64,000 nucleotides of DNA from Pelodera strongyloides. Taxonomy: Eukaryota; Nematoda; Chromadorea; Rhabditida; Rhabditidae. Below, in pieces: positions 1-12,643 of this stretch. Below the pieces are notes generated by a model, which saw only the letters and a list, made by a program, of their open reading frames with translations, made no database searches and was not told the origin of the DNA. The stretch covers positions 124,001 through 188,000 of the forward strand of contig JAANDG010000152.1 in the NCBI GenBank assembly GCA_036852015.1. The letters are read 5' to 3'. Each line of letters opens with the position of its first letter. Position 1 is the first letter of the stretch. Made by a program: the position numbers and the translations under genes.

Positions 1-29
1 TTATGAATAAATCTAAAACAATTAAAAAT

Positions 30-110
30 GGCGATATTAGGTCAGTGGTAGTGGTAGTGTAGGGGGTTGCGGTCAAACGACGAGGTTTCGAGTCCCGTCA
101 TAGCCCTAGC
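30..110 (+). repeat. tRNA-like (SINE-type) fragment
   Basis: A box A-like start (GGTCAGTGGTAG) is followed about 50 bases later by a box B-like GGTTTCGAGTCCC, the internal promoter of RNA polymerase III genes. No clean cloverleaf can be drawn, so this is more likely a tRNA-derived repeat than a working tRNA gene. Confidence 0.35.
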
Positions 111-269
111 AAACCGTGCCATACATGTATATACTTACGATGCACCAACCAACATCGTTGAAACACTTTTTCTCTTTACGTCCGAAAGAGATAGGAAAAG
201 AAAGGTTTGAAAAATAAATACATACAACTAATTGTAAGGACGATACGGTGAAATAAAGCAAAAACGTAC

Positions 270-2950
270 CAGTATTGACAAGCAGAGCGTAACTAGAAGC
301 AGCAGAAGCACTTCGCACGAGAAACCCGCCAAAACCAGCTAAATGCGATAATTTAATTTGAAATGATAGATACTCTCACCTTAGATGCCCTAGAGGTAAG
401 GTATCTAAGGTGGCCAATAAATAATGTGCAGTAATTAATAAGTAGCAATAAACATTTCAGCCCTACTCAGACCACACTCCAGCAAAGACGAAAAAACGAA
501 TATTCAATATTCATATACTATGATGATTGATAAGGAGTATTTAACTATCAATAATGAAAACAACAAAACAGTTACGTAAAGCAGAATCAGTTAACCTCAA
601 ACTTTCAAAACCATACCTCGACTAAGTAGTGTGACAAAGTGTTGAGCATTTCCAGAATGAAAATATGGTAATTGTTCGGGTTCTAAGCCAGTGTCCTGAT
701 CATCGCATTTCTGAAAATAAAATACGGACATACAAAAAACCGGAATGTAAAGTATCCCACTTGCCAGAAGTGACAGTCAGTACGAGAGTCAGGAATAGTT
801 GACAGCATTGATTCCCCAAGACCATAACGTTTGTGGCAATGGCAATATGCAAGCAATGAGTCGGAGCCTCAGCCAGTATGAAACAAAATGAAACTAATGA
901 TGGACGACACCAAAAAACATCCAGACAAAACATAACGCAACACAACAATAAAACTCGATTCAATCAAGGGACCAATATGCAATTGAGCGCATTCGAGATG
1001 GGAAATTTCCGGAACTTCAACTCCAACAAAAAAAATTTGGTTCGAGAGGGACCAACGGAAAAAAATGGCTAGGCATAAACATGCAAAGTGCAAGGGATCG
1101 ATTGATTTTAGTGTAATTACCAATTGCCTTCGGCAAGCGGCAAGCACAGTCTACCCGGGCAATTGTAATTATGTAAACAAATTAGACTCACCAACGGTCG
1201 AAGTAAGTCGAATGGTACTAGGCCAGAAGACCGAGAACTTTCATGTCGTACGTAGGTCCATTGGGTGTCCACTTCGCCAAGACCACACACAATATCGCCA
1301 CGCTCCAAACTACAAAAGCACAAAACTCCAAACTACAAAAGCACAAAACTCCAAACTACAAAAGCACAATACTACACAACGACAAACACTGTACGCGTTT
1401 AACAACATGATGCACTTTTGACAAGCTTATTATCTTATCGTTGCCAATTTATACCTTGAAAATTCAATATCAATTATGACTGCAGCTTCTGCGGAAGTAC
1501 AACAACAAATCACAGGAACTGAATGAATCAAACATGCACACAACCACAACCACCAATCACATATACGTGTCCGGGTGTATGTCAAAAAAGGTAGGAAATA
1601 ATAATTCTAAAGCAATACAACAAAATATAACATACCTGATTTGTTGGCTCGAAGGAGCCGCTGAGAAATCTTGCATAGAAATAAAGTAGAAAGATTCCGA
1701 TAAATTGCTCTGAAATGGAGTTAATAATAACGCTTGCTGTTTCTTGCAGACGAATCAAATTCGCTCAGACAGTATGTTGACAAGTTGCAATTGTCAATAC
1801 GTAGAAAAATATCAGAAACAATCAAACAATAAAGGGAAAGTGTGAATAATGATAATAATAATAATCAGCACTTACCTTGTCCGTATTCGAACACGAAGGC
1901 GCGTTACGTACATGAAGGGGCTGCGCACCGGGAGATGAACAACAGAAACTGAAAACAAATGGATACATCACGCAACAGCTTAGCGTAATGAAATGTACTA
2001 TCGTGCATCGTGTGTAATCCAGTAAAGTAATCCTTCCTTTCTGGTGTAAAAAAAAACCGGAGAACTATTTTGATAGGGCTGCAACGTGCAACTAGAACGA
2101 AACGAATTAGAACGATTTTTACTTCTAGAACTATTTTTGGTTTAATTTAAACAAAATTTGTTAAGCGTCTTTTGGTATTGATAATTACACTTTGTTAAGC
2201 GTACTTTGGTATTTATAATTACACTTTGTTAAGCGTATTTTGGTATTTATAATTACACATGTAATTTATAACTACTCACTCACCTTTCAACCAACTTATA
2301 TAAACTCGGGTAGGATTCTCCGCGAAAGAAAAACTGGTTAGCAATGGCATGTATGCTGAAATATTGTAGTGTTATTGTTACGTTACACATAATACATTCG
2401 GAAATGTATTCCTGGGAACTATATAGGAAATTTAGGAATTGGAATCCGAGCATAGGGCTTGTTTCAGACAACATTCATTGATAACAAAACTATGAAAACA
2501 CATACGGGAAATGTTCAATAGTTGATACTTCCGGCACAAAAGATAGATAATATTGTTTGGAGCGTGCCCTCCAAACAAGAAAGGAACCCATCGGAGCGCC
2601 CGATAGAGTTTCCGAAGACGAACATCTGTTCATATCACCGTGGAACCATTCGTTTCCGTCCTAAAAAAAATGGTGCGTGAACATAGAATCGCATTGCATG
2701 CATGAAGGAATGGGTAAATGGAGATTCTATATTTTTTCATAGTTGCAAATTTTTTTCAGTAAATGACCGTCAAAACATGAAATAATTGAAGTTCACAGTG
2801 TTCTTCTAATATGTTGGTATTCACATTGATATATTACTACTTACAAGTGATACTGATGTGTCCTCGGTATAGTCTGATTCAGGGCTCGGCTGATAATCTG
2901 AGGTCATAGTTACTGATTGCTTCAAATTATCACAAGCTGCACCTGCACAT
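270..2950 (-). CDS. SH2-domain protein, partial (runs off left edge)
   Basis: Not identified to family; the best clue is an SH2 signature. Exons in transcript order: 2950-2845, 2333-2284, 1948-1876, 1709-1636, then after a gap 710-617 and 338-270. The last two join in phase and read YFHSGNAQHFVTLLSR, then GFGGFLVRSASAASSYALLV. This matches the start of an SH2 domain, including the FLVR arginine that binds phosphotyrosine. The upstream exons encode a polar linker rich in Ser, Pro, Asp and Tyr, with several tyrosines that could be phosphorylated. The 1709-1636 exon ends in phase 2 and the 710-617 exon begins in phase 0, so at least one exon between them was not found. The 5' end is also missing: the 2950 exon starts one base into a codon. 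The gene is divergent from CRTC, with about 690 bp between. An adaptor or signalling role is inferred only from the SH2 motif. Confidence 0.5.
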
Positions 2951-3642
2951 CTGAAAAAAGACAGAAAATAGAGGCAAGGATACATTTTCCAGAGCTTAAC
3001 ACATAAACGAGCGAGCCAATACTCCTACGCTACATACTCGGCAATACTGGAGGGTGGAGATACGCCCAAAAGGCCCACCCCGCCAACCAGCAAAACGCCT
3101 CGACAAAAATGCGAGCTAAGATGTGTCTCCATACAGCAGAAAGCCATATTCCGCAAGCTAAAATCCCCAGAACATCTACACACCACATTCACAACGGATC
3201 AGAAAATTAAGAGAAAAAAATCAAAAGCGAGCGAAGCAAATATTTTTCCAAAAATCGAAAAAATCTAAATTATGCAAAATTGCGGCACGTTGGAGTTGTG
3301 CCAGATCGTTCCCTTTAAGACTTTTTATTTCGGTCGCGTTTTGCAACCGTGCGGCCGCGTTGCGTACATTCTGCCGGGTTCGAGTTCGGTCCCGTGCAAG
3401 TGTTTTGTGCTATTATCTCCCATTTATAAGACTGATTATTGTTACTCCTCGTATGCTGATGATTGTGCAGAGTATACTGTGGTTACTGCGAAGACCACGG
3501 CCTCTCTGTGTGGGTCCTGTTTGTTCAGTTATTGTTTGAAGTAAGCAATTTGATTTGGACGTTTCAGGTTTTTGTTGCTGGAAATAGTCGCTAGTTGGTA
3601 AAATCTGCTCTTCGGAGGTCACTCCGTGGCTACAAACTAATC
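2951..3642. promoter_or_regulatory. Intergenic space between two divergent genes
   Basis: No coding exon could be supported here. It separates the minus-strand SH2 gene from the plus-strand CRTC gene, so it should hold the promoters or 5' leaders of both. No clear TATA box or repeat stands out. Confidence 0.4.
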
Positions 3643-6600
3643 ATGTCGCAGGGAACACCACGCAAGTTTAGTGAGAAGATTGCTATAATGCAGAGGAAGC
3701 AGAATGAGGACGAAGATGCCTTTGCCAAGTATGTGTTCGCTAATTGCGATTGATTACAATGTTTTGCCTTTAATGGCGTGTTCGAGATGTTCGGAAAAAT
3801 ATGCTGTGCATAGAGTGCGCAAAGCGAGAGATGCAGACGCACGTTTTTCCGTTTTCCGCCCGTCGTGTCGAACGCGCCGTAATGTTGTAACAATGACTGT
3901 ACACGTAGTATGTGTTGTGCGTTTCACGTTGAATAAATACAATGTTATAAATATTTTATTCACAAAAAAAGAACCGGAAGACGAAAAGAAACCCGTAAAA
4001 CAAAAATGAACAAAAAAACAGTATTTACATATTATGTGTTGGATATCTAATACCATCTTTTTATAGAGTGATGCAGGATGTCCGCAGTATCACTTCTACA
4101 ACTGACGGTACTCAAATGCCCCCGGGCCCAGGGCAACAGCTCGTTCCTGGACAGTGGAACAGGCCTGGTGGTTCACTTCCAAATGTGCATCAGATGGTCC
4201 AGGTCTGTCAAGTTTACTTTTGCACAGGGGTACAGGCTGGTGCGTAAAAACACGCACGAGCCACCTCCGGATTGGTTTTGAACACCTCCGGAAGCAATTC
4301 GAAATTTGTACATTTGAGCGAAACATGGTGTTTTGTTAAAACGGTCCAGCACTAAGCTAAAGAAACCACCTCCATTTACGCATGTAATTTACTTTTGCAT
4401 TTTACATACGCTTTGTGAGTGCTAGGATTATACTTTGTGAGCGTCCCTTTCCCTTAAAAATGGTTTACGTATTAGGCATTACCCGGTGCGCAAAATCAGG
4501 TCCAGCTTCAGAAGCTACTTCTTTGGGCGAAACCGAAATACATAATTGCTTTTTACAAATTGTTCCTGTCACTGAGCTAAATTAATCATCTCCACTACGC
4601 GCGGTCGCACGGAAATTATGCCCTGTTTACGCTTAGAAATTGAGCATATAAATGTAAAAACGCTTTGAGATTGAGATTTGAGCCTATATATTCATTTAAC
4701 TTCAGGAGCAACCCATGCAATGGGGCGGTTATTGGGTGGATAGAAATGAGGCCCCTCGTGGCCGATCTCCCGGATCCTCTGGACATTTTCACCCGTACAA
4801 GCCCAGTAGGTCACAGGTGAGGAATTTTGCATATATCCAGGGCAGGCAGGGGTACAGGTTGGTGCGTGAAAACGCGCACGAACCATCTCCGGAAACAATT
4901 CGACATTAATATGTTTGTTTGACCGAAACATGGTGTTTTATTAAAACGGTCTATCACTAAGCTAATCCAACCACCTCTATTTATGCACGGAATTTATACC
5001 CTGCATATATCTGAAATCTGGATGTGGATCTTATGACCCTTTCTATTTTTTTTCTGTATTTCTGTTTCGTTGAATATTCAGGTTTCGTTGATTCGTGGAC
5101 ATAAAGCGGTGCCAAAATCATGCACTAGTCCAATCACCTCAGCATAGAAATATAGTTTAAGTGAAATATCTTTGTTTCGTCCATTATAAGCTGTTCTGTT
5201 CCACTCACACTCACGCTCGATATTTGGGCTGCATATACAATATCTCTCAAATTTTAGGAGCGTGTTCCACCTTTACACTATCATATGCCATATCAGCAAG
5301 CACCGCAACATCTTCAGCCTCCCGATAACTGGAATAGGTAAGGTTTTTAAAATATTCAATATTTTGCATAATCAACACAGTTTAATTATTTTAGTATACT
5401 TTCATTAGATTTCGTGGTCCAATAGTTTAATGAACCTTTCAGTTTCTATCGCGCCAGGAGTGATCCTGCTATCCATTCACATTCTAATCCACACGCTGTT
5501 CATATGCAAATGCCCCCGGCTTATCCAGGACCTCAGGTATGTATTGCTAAATGATGTAATTTTATTGTTTACGTCAATTTTTTTTCATACGTATTAAAAT
5601 ATGTATATTGTAATAACAATTGTTGTGCCTAATCTAAGGTGAATGGTAGTATTGACCCAAGCGCAGCGCTATATGGGCGCATTCGAGTTGGGCAAAATGC
5701 CGAAATTTCGCGGAATATTCTGTTCGAGTTGATAGGGCGAGAGATTGTTGACAAATAAGAGAGCCCAGGCAAAAAAAACTTTTTCTCTCATATGAGCGGG
5801 ATATTTCGCAGCGCGCTAACACTGGCGTGAGCTCGAACTGATTATTTCGCGAAATTTCGATATTTTGCTCAACTCGAATGCAAATGCGCCCTTTGTAAAA
5901 AGGTGAGAAATTACGAACACGAACCATACATATCAAGTCGATAATGCTGTTAATTCATTATGATCCCCATATTACCCCCATATATTCACACAAATTACAT
6001 TATTCAAATCATTCTAGCAAGAAATGATGATGAATCACTCAATGGGTGGTCAGATGATGATGAACCACGCGAACGGGCCAATGTCCATGCCCATGCAACA
6101 GAATATGAATTCTGGACAAATGGTGCAAGGACAGCCTCATCCGATGCACAACATGCAACAGCAACACCCGGGCATGCATCATCCCATGCAGGTACGGTAG
6201 TTTGGGAAATTTTATTTATTTATTTATTAAATACGCCAAAAAAGTGTGCATCCGAGGAGGATGTGAATATTGTTATTTTGTTCCCCTTATCGTTTTTTCT
6301 AGGGCTGTCTTAGCCCTGTTGACAAGTTTATTCGTCTTTATTTGTTCATTGTATTAAGCACTGTGCTCATTTTTCGTTACAGTTTTGTTCGAGCACGCAG
6401 AATGTATTGTGTTGAATATTTCAGATGTATATTTTAGATGCATCAAATGCAACCTGGAACAAGCATGCAGCAACCAGTTTCACAGCAATCTCATCAGCAA
6501 CAAATGGGTTCGTTTTGAAGTTTAGCATTTGCGCTGTTTTCTTCTTTTGTAATTTATATTGATGTTAGAACACCACACGACCACACTTATTCGCCTTAAC

Positions 6601-9562
6601 TTATTAGTAAATATTAACTTGTTGATTCTTGGCGGTTGCTTTTGTATGCGAGTTTGTGTATTTAGACGCAGCCCACGGTAACGTATGATATTGTGATAAT
6701 TTGTTAATTTGATAATTATTGCTAATTGTAATTGTATTGTGCGTATTGTACAGGCTCTCCAATGCAAGGAATGTCTCCTGTCTCTTCGCCCACACATACT
6801 ATGTCCCAAAATGTTCCAATTCAATCGCCACAAGGTATGTTGCTTGTCAATTTATTTATATATTTCTATATTCAGATGCGAATGATGTCAATCTGTCTGT
6901 TATGTTACGTTAGTTACGTATGTACTTTGATGAACGGGTTATTGTTTGTTTCCGTGCTTGATCTATTCCCAACTCTTAACTCTACCTCTAAACAATGTCA
7001 TCCTTTATAGTATATTTATGTTTATCTTTGTCGTTTGCCCAAGTCGAAAATATGATATGAACCCGCGTTGCCCACACTGCCCAAGAAGCCGGAAGCTCCG
7101 TGATTCTTGACTCTTGATTCTTTTGTAGTTTGTGTTTCATATTTGATATTTGATATCATATTTCTTTTGTAGGGCAACAGGGAATGGCCGGCTCTCCGGT
7201 GGGCAGTTCCATGCACGGATCACCGATGCCAGGAGTGGGCTCTGGCCCAGTGTCCCCAATCGATGAACACAAGTAAGGGCATTAGTATTGTTGTACTTTT
7301 AATTCAGCTTGAGTACTGTATATGAAATTTAAAAATCATACATGAGTCTAAAGAGTAAGTAGTTAATGAGGGTTCTCAATTATTACTTAGCCTCCAAAGA
7401 TAATTTAGAAAACCTGCCAATATCCTTTCAGTTTAAATACAACTTTACTCCTGCTTTTCTACGCATTGGTCTAATAAGGTGCTGAACTTCGCAGCTACAC
7501 TACTTCTCACTTTGTTCACTTTGTTGTTTGTTTGCCAATGCGGCTCAGCTCAGGAGCTCAGTTACCGAAGTTCGGTCTTTTTTTAATTATATTCCTTTAG
7601 TCGTCTTATGGAACTGTCTCCCCCGGGAATGATGATAGACTCCGGGGAGATGTCCCAGGTGGGAAGCCTTCCTAATATGACTTCGCTCCCGAGACAGGGA
7701 CAACAACCGCCCCAGTGCTACCACCCGCCCGTTTCACAGAGGCACTCGGCCGAGTGTGTTAGGTGAGCTTTTTGAAGATATTTTTTTCACGTGTAAGATA
7801 TTTTTTTCACGCATACGACAAATTACGACGTTTTGGGAGACTTGCACTTGCCTTTTACTTTGGCGACATACTGCACTGCACCTTGCACAGAATTGATTTT
7901 CTTCTCCACTATATTTCTAAAATGTTAAAGCGACGTGGCACGTGGTTTTGAAACTGTGCTAGACGACTTTTTTTGTGTTTGTGTTATATGCAAATTGATG
8001 CATTCTGTGCACGTTCATGAATCCAGCATATGCTTCACAAACCACATATCATATTGCCTATTGCCTTCATCTTTTCACGCTCACGCGCTAATATTTATGC
8101 TTGAAAGCCTAATTCTGGGTCGGGTGTTTAGACTTGCTCCCCAACTAACACCGGAATCGCATTCGGCTCCCACATCCCCACAACAGAGCATGGAACAGCA
8201 GATGGCTACAGGATGGCCACCACAGAGACACTTCAGGTTGGAAGAATTGAGTGGAAGCTCGGCAGCATAAGGCCGTCGCTCAGTGCGTAAAATAACGCAT
8301 CGCCTATCTCCGTACTGGTTGCTTTTGCAACCTTATATATTTGACTGTGTTACTATCACTAATAGATTACGTTTCGGTCCTGAACTAATGTAAGCGATGA
8401 TCTCCAAATTTACACATCGAAATTCGAAATTTTCTTGTTTTTTGGGTGGTATTTGTTCGGGTATGGGCGCTTGTTTTGTATGGACTTTCTTCTATTGGGA
8501 TCTTTTACATATACCCAGGAATAACATCCAGGGGTTTAATGCTTACATTAATATATTTTCTAACCTATGCTTGCCCACCGGTTGATGCCGCCGCACCGCG
8601 TGGCTTGCTAATATGCTTACCATTAATTTGTTGAAAATGGACTTGTCTGTTTATCGGGTTATCAGCACACCTTGTTTTTTTCCTTCAAAATCTTGGTTCA
8701 TCGTTCATCTTTTCGAGGCGGGGGTTGATATTGTGTTTTCCATTTGCTTACACATTAACTTTTTTATTGTTAGCTGTTTTTAATCGTGATTCTTTAGTGT
8801 AAAGTGTAGTACGAATTTAAAAATGAGTTGTTTGGTGTATCTGTATCTGTGGTAAATATGTTCTTTTCAGTTTCAGCAACTCGCCTGATGTCATCGACAT
8901 TCCAAATATTGTACTAACTGGAGCAGATGGTGGAGCGGGAGAGCTGGACTGTTTCCAGGTGAATATTGAATATGTACATTTTTTTTGCTACTGTATTATT
9001 GCATCTTTGTTTGATTGTCGGTCACGAGCAATTTGTTCCGCGTTAAGTATGTGGTCGTCGTTTAAGCAGTTTTTGGGCACATGCTTTGTGTTTTTATTTG
9101 ATCGTATGTCGTTGCGTTTGTTGACATGGATTTTACATTTTTTTTAACTAGTACGACAATGTAAATTTGCAAAGCAAAAACGCCGAATGCATATGTGGGA
9201 TTGTACTTCCATTTTTGTGATTGTGTTTCTGAATTTTCCGAGCTCCGTATCTTAGTGAACTTCTGGCTTCGCTCCTTTTTTTGGTTGGTTCTAAGGGACA
9301 AGGGACTGCACGAGCACACAACACACTGGCCCGCGTAAATGCAGTTCATATTGTGCTGTTGTAAGAATATGAATTATAAATAGTTGTACAACAATTTCTC
9401 GTTTAACTGCCTTCTACAATGCTTTGCTTGTATTCAACGTTGTGATGTTTTCTTTTGCATTTGTGGCTCATTCAGGACTTGCATCTCGATCATGCTGATA
9501 TGCAAATGTTGAGGAGCAATGGAGCTCCCGAGCCGTGTTGTGAGACTCAACTTCTCAACTAA
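3643..9562 (+). CDS. crtc-1: CREB-regulated transcription coactivator (CRTC/TORC)
   Basis: Coactivator that moves to the nucleus when dephosphorylated and binds the bZIP of CREB. Exons: 3643-3728, 4067-4202, 4706-4816, 5258-5337, 5443-5536, 6018-6191, 6438-6507, 6754-6834, 7173-7272, 7601-7762, 8132-8236, 8871-8958, 9476-9562; all phases fit, 457 residues. The N-terminal CREB-binding helix (TPRKFSEKIAIMQRKQ) and GGSLPNVHQ are plain CRTC signatures. Residues SFYRARSDPAIH fit the SIK/AMPK and 14-3-3 consensus (hydrophobic at -5, Arg at -3, Ser, Ile at +4), equivalent to the regulatory serine of mammalian CRTCs. The middle is rich in Met, Gln, Ser and Pro. The C-terminus has DIPNIVLTGADGGAGELD and then DLHLDHADMQML, the conserved transactivation region. 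It is shorter than vertebrate CRTCs (over 600 residues). Intron 1 contains a MITE. No spliced-leader acceptor lies right before this ATG, unlike the other genes here. Confidence 0.9.
3775..3878. mobile_element. MITE with GGCGYRTTCGAGATG-type ends (CRTC intron 1)
   Basis: Terminal inverted repeats start GGCGTGTTCGAGATG and end in GTCGAACGCGCC, with an inner GGAAAA/TTTTTCC pair. The copy at 53367-53492 is closely related inside as well as at its ends. It explains the ORFs on both strands here, which are not genes. Confidence 0.6.
5675..5891. mobile_element. MITE with GGGCGCATTCGAGTTG ends (CRTC intron)
   Basis: Imperfect terminal inverted repeats GGGCGCATTCGAGTTG and CAACTCGAATGC...GCGCCC, plus a long inner complementarity (CGAAATTTCG). 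Its outer ends resemble the MITEs at 15307 and 55199 but its interior differs. Confidence 0.55.
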
Positions 9563-12500
9563 TTTCGAGGTGATTGTATTTGTGAAAGTTGCACATTGTG
9601 CTCACTTGTGTTATGTGATTGTGATGTAGCAAGATATTCTGTCACTCAGTGAATATATCTGTCGTCACACTGTGATAGTGGGTTTTTGAAAACTTCTCAC
9701 TTCTAATTTCCGTCAGTCAGTCTTACTGTCGTTTTTCTTAATTCTCTTCAAGTTTGACCGTTTTTAAAACGACGTTAGGCATTGGTATATTGCTCTGTAT
9801 GGCATGCTTGTTATGGTATGCTATGCTGGGTGTACGCGAATCGTAAGATGTTGTCTGGACTGGTTCTTTCAAGTTGCTAGGGTTGGATCACGTCCGCGTA
9901 CTGAATTATTTACTGAAAAATTTTGTAGTTATTTGTAATATTTACATAGCCCAATAGCCCTTAGCCATTGTTGTTGTTAAAGGAAAATTTACATTTACGC
10001 TCATTTTTATATGTCAGGGTCTCGCTCTCGAGGAATAAGAGGGATGAGGGACAGTGCAAAGTTTCCAAGTACGATGAGCAGATTTGGAATTTGGAAATTT
10101 GGACCGTCCTATCCAGTAAGCTGCCATTTTCAACTTTGTTAACTCTGGGTGAGAAACCTGTTTGTGTTTCTTTACCATCAGCCTCAGATGTCGACATAGT
10201 TGATAGTTATTCACTATCAACCGAATCTTTTTGTTTTTCTTCATTGACACACATTGACAGGTTTCTATACTGATACTGATTACTGATGTATCCTTCCTAT
10301 CTCTAACTGACAGTATGTTGTAAGTTTGTTTCATTGTTTGTACAGTTTTATCATTTTTTTATCATTTGTGAATTTGAATAGTTGAATAGTAGTGACGAAG
10401 ACGAATATATTAATGTTGGATATGCTATGGCGTTCTTGCCTATATACCTATAGTCTGTTCCCGTGGTTCTTGCTAAAAACTAGCTAATTTTTCGAACTCA
10501 TCACTCTGATTCTTCCTCTCCATATACTTTGTTTGTAAATTGATTTGTTTATCAACAACATCAACGTTGTCAACTTATATTCTAATCAGTAAGTGAATAC
10601 CAACATTCGTGACCTAATTTGCTAATTCCGACTGCCTCAAAAGTTGCCGTATATGGTCTACCCGATTCATTTCATTTTCTTCATATTCACTCTTTTTTTA
10701 TTGTTCTTTCGTGTGAATTCATTTTGTTTTATTCGAGCACTTTCCCTTCCTTTAGTATTTTCCCGTTTCTCGCTTGTCCTCGTCCTTTAATGTGCTTATT
10801 CATACTCATTTTATGACCACAACCACATTATGTTGACACAGTGATAAGTTTGCAGGAAGTTAGGGGGTTGGATTTTTCTTTGGAAATTTATCAGTTAAGG
10901 GGTGGGGACTTGGTTATTTGAACTCATGGAATTTTGTGTTTTAACCTGGCCTGTAATTGGAGGATAAGGTGGTGTGAAACTTGCTTTGATTAGGTAATTA
11001 GCTTTTCAGTAGTATTGGCGTTCTCAAATCTCAAAGAAAACCAGTTGTTTGATAACTAAGTTAGCACCCAAATCTAGATTATGGTAGTTCTAATTTACCC
11101 TCCCTCTTCGTTCCCATGCTCTTTATGTATACTGTACTGACTACCATTCGCATGTCCTGTGATATGAACCGCTAGTTTTACCAATATTTTATCCTGATAC
11201 ATATTTATTCTATTTTAGGTTGTTCCTTTCTCATGCCTAGATTCTTACTATAGATTTCGCTAGACTTCTTGCTTTAGGACACATTTTTCTAGTCAGCATT
11301 ATAAGACATACTTTAAATGTTTGTGTGTTTTTGTGACTTTATATAGGCTCTCAGCGCTGATTGTTGTCTAAGACCATGTTTTAGATGTTTTGAACTATGA
11401 TAATACCTAGAATTAGCAAAGAAATGTGTTCCAGAACATCATTGTTACTAACAAGGGTCGGTTTGTAAGTTGGCCCGTGTGATGTAAAGCGTAATGAAAC
11501 AGCGCATGTATTTCCGGAAATACAAGGTCCAGGATTCGTTTCAAAAACCGGCTGTTTTACCGCTTTACAGATATTATATAATCTTAATATGCCTTACTTA
11601 TCCAGCAATTAACCTTCTTATCATATTCAGGTGTATTTTTACTCTGTACTTGCACTATATTATGTCTATGCACTCATTTTTAATACTTTTTTTTTACTTT
11701 TTAGAAAATACTAATAGTCTTTTTTTTATTTCGGAAACTTTTCCTCATTTATGCTCACTTTTTGTATAAAGAAGATTTTTTCTGTTTTTTTGGTGATCTT
11801 TGTTTGCGGTTAGTAGACAAATGAAAGGTTAAATTTTATTCAACGTAAAGAGGAAGGTTTTATAAATGGAATATAAGAATGTATATAAATGGAATAATGT
11901 ACACGCATTGTGTAGAGCACCGTAAGTGAAAAGTATAAGGCTTGTTTTTTATTTTTGTTACTTTTAATTATAAATAGTTGAAATGGATAGGTGTTGAGCA
12001 AAGGTAACGAGAGAATTTTTACAGAAAGTTTAAATCAGAATTTCGTAAATTGGAATTTAAATTGATTATTTATTTGATTAGGTGTATTATTGTGTAACCC
12101 GTTGAAGCTTTTTTTATATCGAAAATAAGTTGTTATCGACTTTGTAAAACACGTTGAAATTTAAAATTTAAAGGTGGCAAAGAAATTAGGGCAGGTGTTT
12201 AGTTACTCATTGGCAAATTAGAAAGTAATACTCATTGGCAAATTGTTCAAGTTGAACGAGTTTTAACATTTTGTTAGTTTGTGTAAAGTTGGAATAGCCT
12301 AATGTTTCACGTTGTTTTAATATAGATTGTGGTGTAGAAGTTTTGTTTTAGCGTACTGCTGCCGCGCATTTGTTATGTAACAACGTAAAAGTAAAAGAAG
12401 TCGTATCACATAGTTTAAAGATATCTGGCACGTGGTTTGGGAAAAGTATCCTGAAAAATTGCATCTTCTTTGTTCTGTTTCTTCTGGTCATAGACTCACA

Positions 12501-12639
12501 AGGGCAGAAGTCGGACAGTAGGTAACCGATTATGAAACCTTAGATGCCATAGAGCATATATGTACTAACATTGTAGAGTTCTTCCGTTGTTAGAATACAC
12601 TTATTCATGATACGTTTCAAAACCACGTGTCATACCGCT
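9563..12639. other. Convergent intergenic region and 3' untranslated space
   Basis: AT-rich, without a supportable coding exon on either strand. It should contain the CRTC 3' UTR, but no clear AATAAA lies close to the CRTC stop. Near 11485-11567 there is a short degraded copy of the TTAA-ended MITE, and 12415-12643 is a longer copy. Confidence 0.5.
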
Positions 12640-12643
12640 TTAA
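12415..12643. mobile_element. TTAA-ended MITE overlapping the end of the SOD-like gene
   Basis: The left end reads TTAAAGATATCTGGCACGTGG and the right end is the inverted CCACGTGTCATACCGCTTTAA. Both ends carry TTAA, which may be the target duplication of a piggyBac-like family. The stop codon of the minus-strand gene (12642-12640) lies in the right-hand TTAA. Confidence 0.5.

Noticed and set aside
869..1421. ORFs of 92 and 118 codons on opposite strands
   Set aside because: They overlap on both strands, lie over a partial GAGCGCATTCGAGATG repeat and a short AAACTACAAAAGCAC tandem repeat, and show no splice-consistent coding signal.
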